The position numbers were made by a program, and so were the translations under genes. A DNA stretch of 64,000 bases. Source: an uncultured Dorea sp. Its GTDB lineage: Bacteria; Bacillota; Clostridia; Lachnospirales; Lachnospiraceae. This document shows positions 8,779 through 16,792 of this stretch, piece after piece. Every line of letters starts with the position of its first letter. Position 1 is the stretch's first letter. Below the pieces are notes generated by a model, which had not been told where the DNA came from, made no database searches, and saw only the letters and a list, made by a program, of their open reading frames with translations. The stretch covers positions 1 through 64,000 of the forward strand of contig URTM01000005.1 of the NCBI GenBank assembly GCA_900550865.1, written 5' to 3'.

Positions 8779-9216
8779 TTATTTCTGCGAAGAAAGAATC
8801 TCGTTTGCTTCACGGATTAGTTGGAATAAAGTCTCGAATTTTTCTTTCTCCATATTTTTCTGTAATGTATAGAGTGGATCCAGATAGTAATAGTACATAC
8901 GGTCAATCTCATCCTTTCCGGCATCAGTGATGCGGATGCAGTAACTGCGCCGGTCAGATGCAGATGCCTCCTTCCGGATGAATCCTTTTGCTTCCAGATG
9001 GTCGGTCAGCCGGCTTACGATGGTCTTACTGATGCCCATGGCACTGGTAATCTGCCTTGGAGTCAGCGGCTCTTCCGAAAGTGCAATCCGGAACAGGAAA
9101 TCAATCTCCTGAGCAGAAGTGTGTTCTGATTTTCCGGATTTTCGGATCGCCATACTTGCAAAATGCCGGAGATCGCCTTGCTTTGATACGATATTGGTCC
9201 AGTTTTTGTCTTTCAT
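8779..9216 (-). CDS. MarR family transcriptional regulator
   Basis: A winged-helix regulator of 145 residues. The recognition region TPRQITSAMGISKTIVSRLTDHLEAKGFI and the wing EASASDRRSYCIRIT (basic DRR motif) are typical of MarR. Start choice: ATG 9216 follows AAGGAG at ideal spacing; the 27 extra upstream codons would cross the promoter and operator. The palindrome just upstream of the start makes autoregulation likely. It is co-transcribed with the FUSC-type exporter gene that follows. Confidence 0.88.
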   Translation of the reverse strand: MKDKNWTNIVSKQGDLRHFASMAIRKSGKSEHTSAQEIDFLFRIALSEEPLTPRQITSAMGISKTIVSRLTDHLEAKGFIRKEASASDRRSYCIRITDAGKDEIDRMYYYYLDPLYTLQKNMEKEKFETLFQLIREANEILSSQK

Positions 9217-9234
9217 AGTTGCTCCTTTATAATA

Positions 9235-9249
9235 GTTTACTTTGTAAAC
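9235..9249. promoter_or_regulatory. Candidate operator of the MarR/FUSC operon
   Basis: GTTTAC and GTAAAC flank a three-base centre, a perfect 6+6 inverted repeat. It sits immediately downstream of the -10 element of the marR promoter and ahead of the ribosome binding site, where a bound dimer would block transcription. Confidence 0.6.
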
Positions 9250-9262
9250 AATTGTGATAAGT

Positions 9263-9291
9263 AATATAATAGATATAATTGGAAATGTCAA
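9263..9291 (-). promoter_or_regulatory. Promoter of the MarR/FUSC operon
   Basis: On the minus strand a perfect TTGACA, a 17-base spacer and TATATT lead into the GTTTAC palindrome. Confidence 0.8.
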
Positions 9292-9336
9292 GGGCATCTA
9301 TGTAAGTACCTTCGTCTTATAAAAATAAAAAAAGTT

Positions 9337-9366
9337 TGTAACGAATTGAGAAAAAATGACTCTTAA
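9337..9366 (+). promoter_or_regulatory. Possible ECF-type promoter of the sigma operon
   Basis: TGTAAC about 70 bases before the sigma gene resembles the AAC-containing -35 elements of ECF promoters, and TCTTA follows after roughly 18 bases. There is no good sigma-A -35/-10 pair here. This is a weak match that rests on the habit of ECF genes to control themselves. Confidence 0.25.
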
Positions 9367-9406
9367 TAGTAAAAGAAGATATAAATGAGAGAAGAGAGGT
9401 GAGTTC

Positions 9407-9904
9407 ATGGAATCTTTTGAGGAAGTATATCAGAAATATTTAAAAGAGGTATATTATTTTCTGCTGAGATTATCCGGAGACAGGGAAACAGCAGAAGAAC
9501 TTACCCAGCAGACATTTGCCATTGCATTTGAAAAATTGGGAAATTTCAGAGGCGAATGTAAATTATCGGTGTGGTTATGTCAGATTGCAAAGCATGAATA
9601 TTATGCGTGGACAAAAAAGCAGAAAAGATATGCAAATGAATTAGATGAAAATCAGGCAGATCAAAGGGAGGACTTGTTAAATGGCATAATCAATCAGGAA
9701 AATGGACAGATCATCCGAAAGATTCTACATGACTTACAGGAACCGTATAAAGAAGTATTCATGCTGCGGGTGATGGGAGAGGTATCATACAGAGATATCG
9801 GACAGTTATTTTCAAAAAGTGAAAGCTGGGCGAGAGTAACCTATTACAGAGCCAAGAAAATGATCGTAGAAAAGATGGGAGGCGCAGGCGATGATGAAAT
9901 GTGA
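9407..9904 (+). CDS. ECF-type RNA polymerase sigma factor
   Basis: A 165-residue sigma-70 family protein with only regions 2 and 4. Region 2 (about 8-75) has the LTQQTFAIAFEKLGNFRGE core-binding sequence, and region 4 (about 110-160) has LQEPYKEVFMLRVMGEVSYRDIGQLF, a helix-turn-helix for the -35 element. AGAGAGGTGAG precedes the ATG. Its 3' end overlaps the next gene, a zinc-finger anti-sigma factor, which is the usual partner arrangement. The inducing stress cannot be read from the sequence. Confidence 0.93.
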   Translation: MESFEEVYQKYLKEVYYFLLRLSGDRETAEELTQQTFAIAFEKLGNFRGECKLSVWLCQIAKHEYYAWTKKQKRYANELDENQADQREDLLNGIINQENGQIIRKILHDLQEPYKEVFMLRVMGEVSYRDIGQLFSKSESWARVTYYRAKKMIVEKMGGAGDDEM

Positions 9905-10481
9905 GATTATCAGAGATCTGATACCGTTATATCTGGATAATGTATGCAGCGAAGATAGCAGAAAACTGGTAGAAGACCATTTATCAGAATGTAGTGAATG
10001 CAGGAAATATATGAAGGAATTAGAAACGGAACTGGAAATGGTGAAAGAGAAAAAAGAAGTAGACCTGGATGAAAAGCGGTTGTTACAGGAAGGAGCGGAG
10101 CGTATGAAGGAAATCGGCAGAAAAAGTATCGTAGATAAGATGATTATTGTAGATACATTACTAAATTTCTTATTGATCATAACGGCTGTGGTATTGTGCA
10201 AACGGCAGATAGATATCGAAGGTGCCGATGCAGGATATTATATAGCAGCCATGGTATTCAGTTTTGGATTTATTATCGCGTTTTTCGTATGTGACTGCAT
10301 CACACTGGTTCAGAAATGGAAGAGAAGAAAAATGCAGACGGAATGGGAGTATAAACAGATTCCAATCTGTGAAAGTTATGCGAAGATATCTATAGGGATA
10401 AAAGTAATCATTGTATTTATGCTGGTATGTGCGGCTTGTATATTGGGATTTTCACAGTTTGGAGGAATGTTTGCCGGTTGA
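9891..10481 (+). CDS. Anti-sigma factor, zf-HC2 type, membrane-bound
   Basis: The first 45 residues carry the putative zinc-finger motif CEIIRDLIPLYLDN then HLSECSEC (His-x3-Cys-x2-Cys), the anti-sigma fold that traps ECF sigma factors. A charged coiled linker (about 45-80) leads to three hydrophobic segments (near 85-103, 115-135 and 165-186), so the inhibitor is held at the membrane. Translation is coupled: the start lies 14 bases inside the sigma gene. A second Met directly follows the first, either could be used. Confidence 0.88.
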   Translation: MMKCEIIRDLIPLYLDNVCSEDSRKLVEDHLSECSECRKYMKELETELEMVKEKKEVDLDEKRLLQEGAERMKEIGRKSIVDKMIIVDTLLNFLLIITAVVLCKRQIDIEGADAGYYIAAMVFSFGFIIAFFVCDCITLVQKWKRRKMQTEWEYKQIPICESYAKISIGIKVIIVFMLVCAACILGFSQFGGMFAG

Positions 10482-10501
10482 TTTATGATTATGAGTAAAC
10501 A

Positions 10502-10549
10502 AGGCTTGAATGGAAAGTGTCCATTCAAGCCTGATTTATTTTTTTAATT
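10502..10549 (+). terminator. Terminator of the sigma/anti-sigma operon
   Basis: AGGCTTGAATGGA and TCCATTCAAGCCT form a 13-pair stem followed by TGATTTATTTTTTT. Confidence 0.9.
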
Positions 10550-10747
10550 TCATTTTTCTTTGAAATCATCGTATTTTCCGATCACTTTACATGGAACCCT
10601 TGCTGCAACAACTCCATCCGGAATGTCTTTTGTAACAACACTTCCCGCTCCGATTATCACATTATCTCCGATGCTGACATCATAAAGTAATGTGGTATTT
10701 GCTCCAATAAAAACATTATTTCCTATTTTTATTTTGGCATATTCCAC
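10550..10747 (-). pseudogene. C-terminal remnant of a hexapeptide-repeat acetyltransferase
   Basis: The 65 residues read as left-handed beta-helix repeats (IGNNVFIGANTTLL, IGDNVIIGAGSVVTKDI) ending with the VPCKVIG signature of sugar or capsule O-acetyltransferases such as those of the CatB/WbbJ type. The N-terminal two thirds and any start region are missing: upstream on the same strand is the regulatory region of the divergent XRE gene. There is no ribosome binding site. This is a decayed fragment, not a working enzyme. Confidence 0.7.
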
Positions 10748-10782
10748 CGGAAATTTTTATAACTATTTGATTTAATAGCAAC

Positions 10783-10811
10783 TTGACAAGTATAGTTGTC
10801 ATCTGTTAGAA
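10783..10811 (+). promoter_or_regulatory. Promoter of the XRE/DUF3169 operon
   Basis: TTGACA, 17 bases and TTAGAA. The -35 hexamer is part of the first TGACAA-N6-TTGTCA operator. Confidence 0.65.
10784..10801. promoter_or_regulatory. XRE operator O1
   Basis: TGACAA and TTGTCA separated by six bases. It overlaps the -35 element. Confidence 0.7.
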
Positions 10812-10817
10812 TTTGAA

Positions 10818-10835
10818 TGACAAGAAAAGTTGTCA
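10818..10835. promoter_or_regulatory. XRE operator O2
   Basis: A second TGACAA-N6-TTGTCA, centred 34 bases (about three helical turns) after O1, and placed at the expected transcription start. Two identical half-site pairs at this spacing suggest cooperative repression. Confidence 0.7.
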
Positions 10836-10863
10836 AAATATAATTGATAAAGGGGATGAGCAT

Positions 10864-11091
10864 TTGCCTTTACTAAACCGATTAAAGGAATACAGGTCAA
10901 GACTCGGCGTCAATCAGACCGAGATGGGAAAGCTTGCGGGCGTATCCAGACAGACAATCAGCCAGATAGAGAGAGGGGACTATTCGCCGTCAGTAACACT
11001 CGCATTAAAGATTGCGAAGATTTGTGAAGTCAGTGTAGAAGATATTTTTATATATGAGGAGGAGATAAATGATGAAGGAAAAGAAAAGTAG
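10864..11091 (+). CDS. XRE family helix-turn-helix regulator
   Basis: A compact Cro/CI-like DNA-binding protein of about 75 residues. The LNRLKEYRSRLGVNQTEMGK helix region and SRQTISQIERGDYSPS recognition helix match the small YgzD-like class of regulators. Start choice: an ATG at 10813 is in frame but lies at the predicted transcription start and inside operator O2, so it cannot be used from this promoter; TTG 10864 follows AAAGGGGATGAG and gives the usual family start. It overlaps the following DUF3169 gene by 23 bases, a common pairing in which the regulator controls itself and its membrane partner. Confidence 0.85.
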   Translation: MPLLNRLKEYRSRLGVNQTEMGKLAGVSRQTISQIERGDYSPSVTLALKIAKICEVSVEDIFIYEEEINDEGKEK

Positions 11092-11848
11092 TTATTTTAC
11101 TGCAACGTGGAAGATGCTGGCGGCAGTGGTAATCGGAGGAATCGCCGGAGGCGTGTCGGTAGTCATCTATGAACTGATGAAAAAAGGAATAGATGCAGGA
11201 ATCAGAACGATTAACGGAATGATTCAGCAATGTATATTTCCGGTTTTGATCGTGATTGCCATTGTTACGATAGTTGTTGGTGAATACAGTTTATACCGGT
11301 TAAAGAATGTATATAAAGAAATGAACGAGGCCGATGAAGACAGATTCTATGAATTGGATTACGAAGAAGAAAAATGGGGAGCGTGGACCAGCGGGATTAA
11401 TTTGGTGTCACAGGTGGCCTGCATCATAATTTTATCCTTTGGATATTCTTTGAAGTATATAGAATCAGGAAAATCCAGATATTTTTTATTTGCCTGCATT
11501 ATATTCATATTGTGCTATTTCTACGATATTTATCTTTCTGTACGTTATGTAAAAGCAATACAGGCTGCACATCCGGAGAAAAAAGGTGATCCAACCTCAA
11601 GTAAATTCACGGAACAGTGGGTGGAAAGTTGTGATGAAGCAGAAAAAGAAATTATATACAAAAGTGCATATAAGACCTATATCGTATTGAACAAAGTGAT
11701 ACCGATATTACTGTTGCTTACATTAATAGCAAATATGTTCTTGAATACTGGTATATTGGCGGTTCTTGTTGTAGCTGTGATCTATCTGGTCACAGGAATG
11801 ACGTATATCAGATCCAGCATGGTTTCAAAAGCGAAAAAGCTTGGATAA
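11069..11848 (+). CDS. DUF3169 family membrane protein
   Basis: A 259-residue protein with about six hydrophobic segments (near 14-34, 50-70, 108-125, 135-152, 208-225 and 230-248) and an acidic cytoplasmic loop after segment two (NEADEDRFYELDYEEEKWGAW split by segment ends). I recognise it as DUF3169, which regularly follows a small XRE regulator as it does here. Function unknown. GAGGAGGAGATAA gives a strong ribosome binding site, and two adjacent Met codons may serve as start. Confidence 0.8.
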   Translation: MMKEKKSSYFTATWKMLAAVVIGGIAGGVSVVIYELMKKGIDAGIRTINGMIQQCIFPVLIVIAIVTIVVGEYSLYRLKNVYKEMNEADEDRFYELDYEEEKWGAWTSGINLVSQVACIIILSFGYSLKYIESGKSRYFLFACIIFILCYFYDIYLSVRYVKAIQAAHPEKKGDPTSSKFTEQWVESCDEAEKEIIYKSAYKTYIVLNKVIPILLLLTLIANMFLNTGILAVLVVAVIYLVTGMTYIRSSMVSKAKKLG

Positions 11849-12113
11849 CGAGCAGTTGGCAGGTTCTATTGCAGATTTTGGTATGTAAATGAAGGCATCA
11901 GGCAGGTTCTGATGCCTTCATGATAGAAAATTCTATATAATAATCAATTGAGTTAAGGGACGTTTCGTTCCAATCATGAAATACATCAATAAATATATCA
12001 AAAAATTTTCAAAAAATTATAATAAAAAAAATAAAAATGTTGAATTATCACGTATTCCCAATATGGGAACAACGTTAATATACGCAGGATAGATTCTATA
12101 TGAAGTATGGAAC
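11849..12113. other. AT-rich spacer with hairpin and palindrome
   Basis: No gene is visible. TGAAGGCATCAG (11890-11901) pairs with CTGATGCCTTCA (11909-11920), a 12-pair hairpin that probably ends the DUF3169 transcript although the T run is poor. TTCCCA-ATA-TGGGAA (12055-12069) is an operator-like palindrome in an otherwise very AT-rich tract. Confidence 0.5.
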
Positions 12114-12143
12114 TTGAAGAATAAAATTACCTGTGAATATACT
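12114..12143 (+). promoter_or_regulatory. Promoter of the Rpn-type gene
   Basis: TTGAAG, an 18-base spacer and TATACT, about 65 bases before the ATG. Confidence 0.45.
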
Positions 12144-12208
12144 TGATAATATAATTATTATCGTATTGAAATACTGTAAAGATAAGTTTATACTAAGAGG
12201 AAAAGCCT

Positions 12209-13048
12209 ATGACTCATACAAATTTATTAAAGACAGCTTCTGTTGATGAACGATTCCAATATTATGAAAAGTTAGTCGCAGAACTGACGATGATGAGCGA
12301 TATGTTCATGCGGAACGTGTTAAATATTCTGGAATGTGCGGAATATGTATTAAGAGTTATTACTGAAAATGATGATCTGGAATTAACAGAAGTTGTTGTT
12401 CAGAAAGATTACAAGAATTTACAGGGAAGATCAGCTGTACTTGACTGTGTGGCTGTGAATGGCAGGAAAGAAATATATGATATAGAAGTACAGCAGGAAA
12501 AAGCCGGGGCAAGTCCAAAAAGATTGCGCTACCATAGCAGTATAATAGACGCACATAGTCTGTTTGCAGGAGAAGATTTTGAAAAACTGCCGAAATCGAA
12601 GGTCATTTTTATTGTAGATGAGGAATCAGATGCTGGAGTTGAACCTATCTTACATATCAAACGGACTGTAAGAGAAACAGGTGGAGATTATAATGATAAA
12701 AGTGAAATTATATATATTAACGCCCGGCTAAAAGAAGATACAGAACTGGGCAGATTGATGCATGATTTTCACTGTACAAAAGCAGAGGACATGTATAGCG
12801 AAGTATTGGCAGATCGGGTAAGAGTATTGAAAGAGACACAGGAAGGAGTGGAGATTATGTGTAAAGAGATGGATAAGATTTACAAAGCGGGAGAGTTAAT
12901 AGGAGAAGAGCGTGGAAAAGAAAAAGGAAAATATGAAACAGCAATGAAGTTGCTTGAATTAGGAGCAAGGGAAGACATGATAGCAGAAGCAGTAGGACAT
13001 AGTGTAGAAGAAATAAAACGTTGGAAGAACGATATGAAACGCCAGTGA
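12209..13048 (+). CDS. Rpn family PD-(D/E)XK nuclease / putative transposase
   Basis: The 279-residue protein carries the nuclease core of the Rpn (recombination-promoting nuclease) group: LDCVAVNGRKEIYDIEVQ, giving the D and ExQ residues of a PD-(D/E)XK site, followed by RLRYHSSIIDA. The N-terminal SDMFMRNVLN region is also typical. The C-terminal 60 residues are a Glu/Lys-rich coiled coil (GEERGKEKGKYE) and a small helical tail (LGAREDMIAEAVGHSVEEI), where such proteins often vary. Proteins of this kind are abundant in gut Firmicutes and in Escherichia coli promote RecA-independent recombination. No terminal inverted repeats flank the gene, so it is not seen here as an active element. Confidence 0.82.
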   Translation: MTHTNLLKTASVDERFQYYEKLVAELTMMSDMFMRNVLNILECAEYVLRVITENDDLELTEVVVQKDYKNLQGRSAVLDCVAVNGRKEIYDIEVQQEKAGASPKRLRYHSSIIDAHSLFAGEDFEKLPKSKVIFIVDEESDAGVEPILHIKRTVRETGGDYNDKSEIIYINARLKEDTELGRLMHDFHCTKAEDMYSEVLADRVRVLKETQEGVEIMCKEMDKIYKAGELIGEERGKEKGKYETAMKLLELGAREDMIAEAVGHSVEEIKRWKNDMKRQ

Positions 13049-13092
13049 TGATATTGTAATAAATTAGAAAAATGGAAAAAGGAGAACCTATT

Positions 13093-13443
13093 ATGAAAGT
13101 ATTCGTATACAGAAAATGCAGCACCTGCATGAAAGCATTAAAATGGCTGGAAGCACACAACGTAGAATATGAAGAACGAGCAATTAAAGAAGAAAATCCA
13201 ACTTACGAAGAATTAAAAGAATGGTACACAATGAGCGGACTCTCACTCAAAAAATTCTTCAATACCAGTGGCATGTTGTACAAGCAGATGAACCTGAAAG
13301 ATAAACTAAAAGAAATGACCGAAGATGACCAGTTAAAACTCCTGGCAACCGACGGAATGCTCGTAAAACGCCCACTCGTAATCGGAGACAACTTCGTTCT
13401 GCCCGGATTCAAAGAAAAAGAGTGGGAAGAAAAGTTGCTATAA
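13093..13443 (+). CDS. Spx/ArsC-like (MgsR-type) thioredoxin-fold protein
   Basis: A 116-residue thioredoxin-fold protein of the arsenate reductase/Spx family. The redox motif CSTC stands at residues 9-12 of this start and is followed by the KALKWLE helix; the conserved RP in the VKRPLVIGD strand is also present. It lacks the longer region by which Spx is known to bind RNA polymerase, so it fits the YffB/MgsR-like group better than Spx proper. Start choice: AAAAAGGAGA lies just ahead of ATG 13093, while an in-frame ATG at 13072 would translate that ribosome binding site. Confidence 0.85.
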   Translation: MKVFVYRKCSTCMKALKWLEAHNVEYEERAIKEENPTYEELKEWYTMSGLSLKKFFNTSGMLYKQMNLKDKLKEMTEDDQLKLLATDGMLVKRPLVIGDNFVLPGFKEKEWEEKLL

Positions 13444-13513
13444 GTTAAGATACATTATCATAATTATATGAATTTCCAGTAAACATCAGATGCCCGGAAA
13501 AATAAAAAAATAT

Positions 13514-13530
13514 ATTTTGATATTCAAAAT
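13514..13530. promoter_or_regulatory. FabT-like operator 1 upstream of fabH
   Basis: ATTTTGA and TCAAAAT surround a three-base centre. It resembles the TTTGA-N3-TCAAA sites bound by the MarR-type fatty acid regulator FabT and sits just upstream of the -35 element. Confidence 0.6.
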
Positions 13531-13532
13531 AC

Positions 13533-13561
13533 TTGACAAACAAAATTTCTTGATTTATACT
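13533..13561 (+). promoter_or_regulatory. Promoter of the fatty acid synthesis operon
   Basis: A perfect TTGACA, a 17-base spacer and TATACT, 48 bases ahead of fabH. Confidence 0.88.
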
Positions 13562-13573
13562 TTGACAGTCAAA
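13561..13573. promoter_or_regulatory. FabT-like operator 2 at the fab transcription start
   Basis: TTTGAC-A-GTCAAA is a perfect palindrome placed directly after the -10 element, where repressor binding would block the start. Confidence 0.6.
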
Positions 13574-13609
13574 ATAATTTAGAATCAAAATAAATCAGAG
13601 GTATTTAGA

Positions 13610-14587
13610 ATGACTGGAAGAATATGTGGGACAGGATCTTGCGTGCCATCATTTGCAATGGATAACAATGACATTGCAAAACTGGTTGATACCAGTGATG
13701 AGTGGATCCGGGAGAGAACCGGAGTCGTGAGACGTCATATCATCAGAGAAGAGACGACGGTATCCATGGCCGTCCAAGCCGGACGACAGGCACTTGAAAA
13801 TGCAGGGATTACTGCAGACGACGTGGATCTGATCATCGTTTCTACGATTTCTTCAAATGTGATACTTCCATGTACAGCCTGTGAAGTGCAGAAAGAACTC
13901 GAAGCAAAGCGTGCAACCTGTTTTGATCTGAGTGCGGCATGTACCGGATTCGTAGTCGCTTATAATACAGCGGCGGCGTATCTGAATGCGGGTGTGTATC
14001 AGACGGCTCTGATCATTGGCAGTGAAAGTTTGTCGAACCTGACGAACTGGAAGGACCGTGGAACATGCATCCTGTTCGGAGACGGTGCCGGAGCAGCGGT
14101 ACTGAAAAGTGAAGATATGAGATATTATCTTCCGGTGACACACTCCGATGGTTTCAAAGGAGAAGCACTGTGCTGTCGGAGCAGATATGACAGAAGCGAG
14201 TTATCGCCGGAAGATCTGCCGAAGCCGGATGAAAAAGAATATCTGATGCAGATGGATGGAAGAGAAGTATTTATGTTTGCAGTAAAGAGCGTGCCGCAGG
14301 CAGTAAAAGAAGTACTGGAAAAAAATAATGTAGCCCAGGAAGAAATCAGCTTTTATATCTTACATCAGGCGAACAAAAGAATCGTAGAAGCAATCGCAAA
14401 GCGGCTGGGCGAGCCGTTGGAAAAATTTCCGATGAATCTGGAAGAATACGGAAATACATCTTCCGCAAGCATTCCGATTCTTCTTGATGAACTGAACAGG
14501 GCCGGAAAGTTGCAAAAAGGTCAGAAGATTATCCTCGCAGGATTTGGCGCAGGACTTACCTGGGGCGCAAGTATTCTGGAATGGTAA
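13610..14587 (+). CDS. fabH: 3-oxoacyl-ACP synthase III
   Basis: FabH starts fatty acid synthesis by condensing an acyl-CoA primer with malonyl-ACP. All three catalytic residues are seen: Cys111 in SAACTGF, His251 in LHQANKR and Asn281 in EYGNTSSAS. Length (325) is normal. It is the first gene of a run of thirteen co-directional genes with short gaps, and its promoter is bracketed by two palindromes that probably bind the MarR-type regulator encoded near the end of the same run. Confidence 0.97.
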   Translation: MTGRICGTGSCVPSFAMDNNDIAKLVDTSDEWIRERTGVVRRHIIREETTVSMAVQAGRQALENAGITADDVDLIIVSTISSNVILPCTACEVQKELEAKRATCFDLSAACTGFVVAYNTAAAYLNAGVYQTALIIGSESLSNLTNWKDRGTCILFGDGAGAAVLKSEDMRYYLPVTHSDGFKGEALCCRSRYDRSELSPEDLPKPDEKEYLMQMDGREVFMFAVKSVPQAVKEVLEKNNVAQEEISFYILHQANKRIVEAIAKRLGEPLEKFPMNLEEYGNTSSASIPILLDELNRAGKLQKGQKIILAGFGAGLTWGASILEW

Positions 14588-14625
14588 AAAACAGTAAAAA
14601 CAAATATGAGAAGGAGAACAAAAAC

Positions 14626-14853
14626 ATGTTAGAACAGATTAAAAAAATGGTAGCAGACAACTTAGGAGTAGAGGAAAGCAAGATCACAGAAAATGCATCA
14701 TTCAAAGATGACCTCGGAGCAGATTCCCTGGATCTTTTTGAACTGACAATGGCACTGGAAGATGAATACGGAATCGAGATTCCATCCGAAGATCTGGAAA
14801 AGATCGTAACAGTAGGCGATGTTGTAGAGTACGTAAATGCTCACAAAGAGTAA
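14626..14853 (+). CDS. acpP: Acyl carrier protein
   Basis: A 75-residue acidic carrier protein. [13 protein letters not shown] contains the serine (residue 34) that receives 4'-phosphopantetheine. Start choice: GAGAAGGAG precedes ATG 14626; an in-frame ATG 15 codons upstream overlaps the end of fabH and would add a Lys-rich tail not found in carrier proteins. It serves all the fab enzymes of the operon. Confidence 0.97.
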   Translation: MLEQIKKMVADNLGVEESKITENASFKDDLGADSLDLFELTMALEDEYGIEIPSEDLEKIVTVGDVVEYVNAHKE

Positions 14854-14911
14854 GAAATACAGGATAGTAACACAAAAATGAGATTATAAAAAGACAGGGA
14901 GTATAGAGATT

Positions 14912-15850
14912 ATGCAGACAGAAGTAACCAGATTATTAGGAATTGAATACCCGATCATCCAGGGCGGTATGGCCTGGGTGGCAGAATATCATCTGGCAGC
15001 AGGTGTATCCGAAGCCGGCGGACTGGGACTCATCGGTGCAGCAAGTGCTCCGGCAGACTGGGTAAGAGATCAGATCCGTAAGGCAAAAGAACTGACAGAT
15101 AAACCATTCGGTGTCAACATCATGCTGATGAGTCCTTACGCAGATGAAGTTGCGAAAGTAATCGTCGAAGAAGGCGTAAAAGTTGTGACCACCGGCGCAG
15201 GTAATCCGGAAAAATACATGAAGATGTGGAAAGAAGCCGGAGTAAAAGTTATTCCAGTTGTTGCTTCTGTGGCCCTGGCAAAGAGAATGAAACGCTGCGG
15301 TGCGGATGCACTGGTAGCAGAAGGTTGTGAAGCCGGCGGACATATCGGCGAGAGTACAACGATGGTACTTGTTCCACAGATTGTAGATGCAGTCAGTATT
15401 CCGGTTATTGCGGCCGGAGGAATTGCAGATGGAAGAGGAATCGCTGCGGCATTCATGCTGGGAGCAAAAGGTGTCCAGATGGGAACACATTTTGTCGTTA
15501 CAGATGAATCCCAGGTACATGAGAATTACAAAGAAAGAATTATCAAAGCGAAGGATATTGATTCCAAAGTAACAGGAAGAACCACAGGACATCCGGTCAG
15601 AGCCCTTCGCAATGATATGACAAGAAAATATCTGGAACTGGAGAATGCCGGAGCCGGATTTGAAGAATTAGAAAAGCTTACACTTGGCGGACTTAGAAAA
15701 GCAGTCGTAGAAGGTGATGTGAAGAACGGAAGTGTAATGGCGGGACAGATTGCCGGCATGGTAAAAGAAAGAATGTCATGCAAAGAGCTGATCCGGAAAC
15801 TGGTAACAGAGACAGATGCATTGATCGGAGGAAAAGGATTCTATGAGTAA
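14912..15850 (+). CDS. fabK: Enoyl-ACP reductase II (FMN-dependent)
   Basis: A flavin-dependent TIM-barrel protein of the FabK/nitronate monooxygenase family. It reduces trans-2-enoyl-ACP in the last step of each elongation cycle. IQGGMAWVAEYHLAAGVSEAGG at the N-terminus is split as IQGGMAWVAE and HLAAGVSEAGG; the EGCEAGGHIGE loop with its catalytic-type His and AAGGIADGRG with the FMN-phosphate site are both present. Length (312) fits FabK of Streptococcus. No fabI or fabL is seen in the operon, so this is the likely essential reductase. It overlaps fabD by eight bases. Confidence 0.93.
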   Translation: MQTEVTRLLGIEYPIIQGGMAWVAEYHLAAGVSEAGGLGLIGAASAPADWVRDQIRKAKELTDKPFGVNIMLMSPYADEVAKVIVEEGVKVVTTGAGNPEKYMKMWKEAGVKVIPVVASVALAKRMKRCGADALVAEGCEAGGHIGESTTMVLVPQIVDAVSIPVIAAGGIADGRGIAAAFMLGAKGVQMGTHFVVTDESQVHENYKERIIKAKDIDSKVTGRTTGHPVRALRNDMTRKYLELENAGAGFEELEKLTLGGLRKAVVEGDVKNGSVMAGQIAGMVKERMSCKELIRKLVTETDALIGGKGFYE

Positions 15851-16790
15851 GACGGCATTTATTTATCCTGGACAGGGAGCTCAGAAAGCCGGCATGGGAG
15901 CTGACTTTTATGAGAACAGCGAGATTGCAAGATACATATTCGATCAGGCAGGTGAGGAGCTTGGTCTGGATATGAAAGCACTCTGCTTTGAAGAGAATGA
16001 CAAACTGGATCTGACGGAGTATACGCAGGCAGCGATGGTTACTACTTGTCTTGCGATGACAAGAGTTGCAGAGAACAAAGGGCTGAAAGCAGATGTTACG
16101 GCAGGATTAAGTCTCGGTGAATATCCGGCAATTGCAATTGCCGGCGGGATGAATGATATGGATGCGATCCGTCTGGTGAGAAAAAGAGGAATTCTGATGC
16201 AGAATACGGTGCCGGCAGGAGAAGGCGCTATGTGTGCGGTCATCTCCATGGATGTAGAGAAAATCGAAGAAGTGATCGAACCGATCGAAGATGTATCAGT
16301 TGCAAATTATAATTGTCCGGGACAGATCGTTATCACCGGTAAGACGAAGGCTGTGGAAGAAGCAGCCGGAAAATTAAAAGAAGCAGGTGCCAGACGGACA
16401 ATTATGTTAAATGTCAGCGGGCCGTTCCATTCGCAAATGCTGGTTCCGGCGGGAGAGAAGCTGGCAGAAGAGCTGGAGAATACCAGATTCCATGAATTGG
16501 AGATTCCGTATGTAACCAACGTATCGGCAGAAGAAGTGACGGATATCAGAGAAACTCCGGGACTTCTTACGACACAGATCAGTTCACCGGTGCGCTGGAT
16601 GCAGAGCATGGAGCGCATGATCACAGATGGTGTGGATACCTTCGTTGAGATCGGACCGGGCAGGACACTGGAAGGATTCTTAAGAAAAATCAATCGAAAT
16701 GTGAAAGTATTCCACATTTCCCAGTGGGAGGATGTGGATAAAGTCTGTGAGGAACTCGCAGATGGTGGAAACAGGATGGAGGAATCGTAA
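15843..16790 (+). CDS. fabD: Malonyl-CoA:ACP transacylase
   Basis: FabD loads malonyl groups from CoA to the carrier protein. The nucleophilic serine is Ser90 in GLSLGEYPA, the catalytic histidine is in GPFHSQML, and the N-terminus has the FIYPGQGAQ motif. Length (315) is normal. Translation is coupled to fabK by overlap, and fabG begins three bases after its stop. Confidence 0.97.
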   Translation: MSKTAFIYPGQGAQKAGMGADFYENSEIARYIFDQAGEELGLDMKALCFEENDKLDLTEYTQAAMVTTCLAMTRVAENKGLKADVTAGLSLGEYPAIAIAGGMNDMDAIRLVRKRGILMQNTVPAGEGAMCAVISMDVEKIEEVIEPIEDVSVANYNCPGQIVITGKTKAVEEAAGKLKEAGARRTIMLNVSGPFHSQMLVPAGEKLAEELENTRFHELEIPYVTNVSAEEVTDIRETPGLLTTQISSPVRWMQSMERMITDGVDTFVEIGPGRTLEGFLRKINRNVKVFHISQWEDVDKVCEELADGGNRMEES

Positions 16791-16792
16791 AG

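Noticed and set aside
12209..13048. A complete insertion sequence around the Rpn-type nuclease
   Set aside because: No terminal inverted repeats or target-site duplication could be found on either side.
13072..13092. A start codon for the Spx/ArsC-like gene at 13072
   Set aside because: The added codons contain the AAAGGAGA ribosome binding site of ATG 13093.
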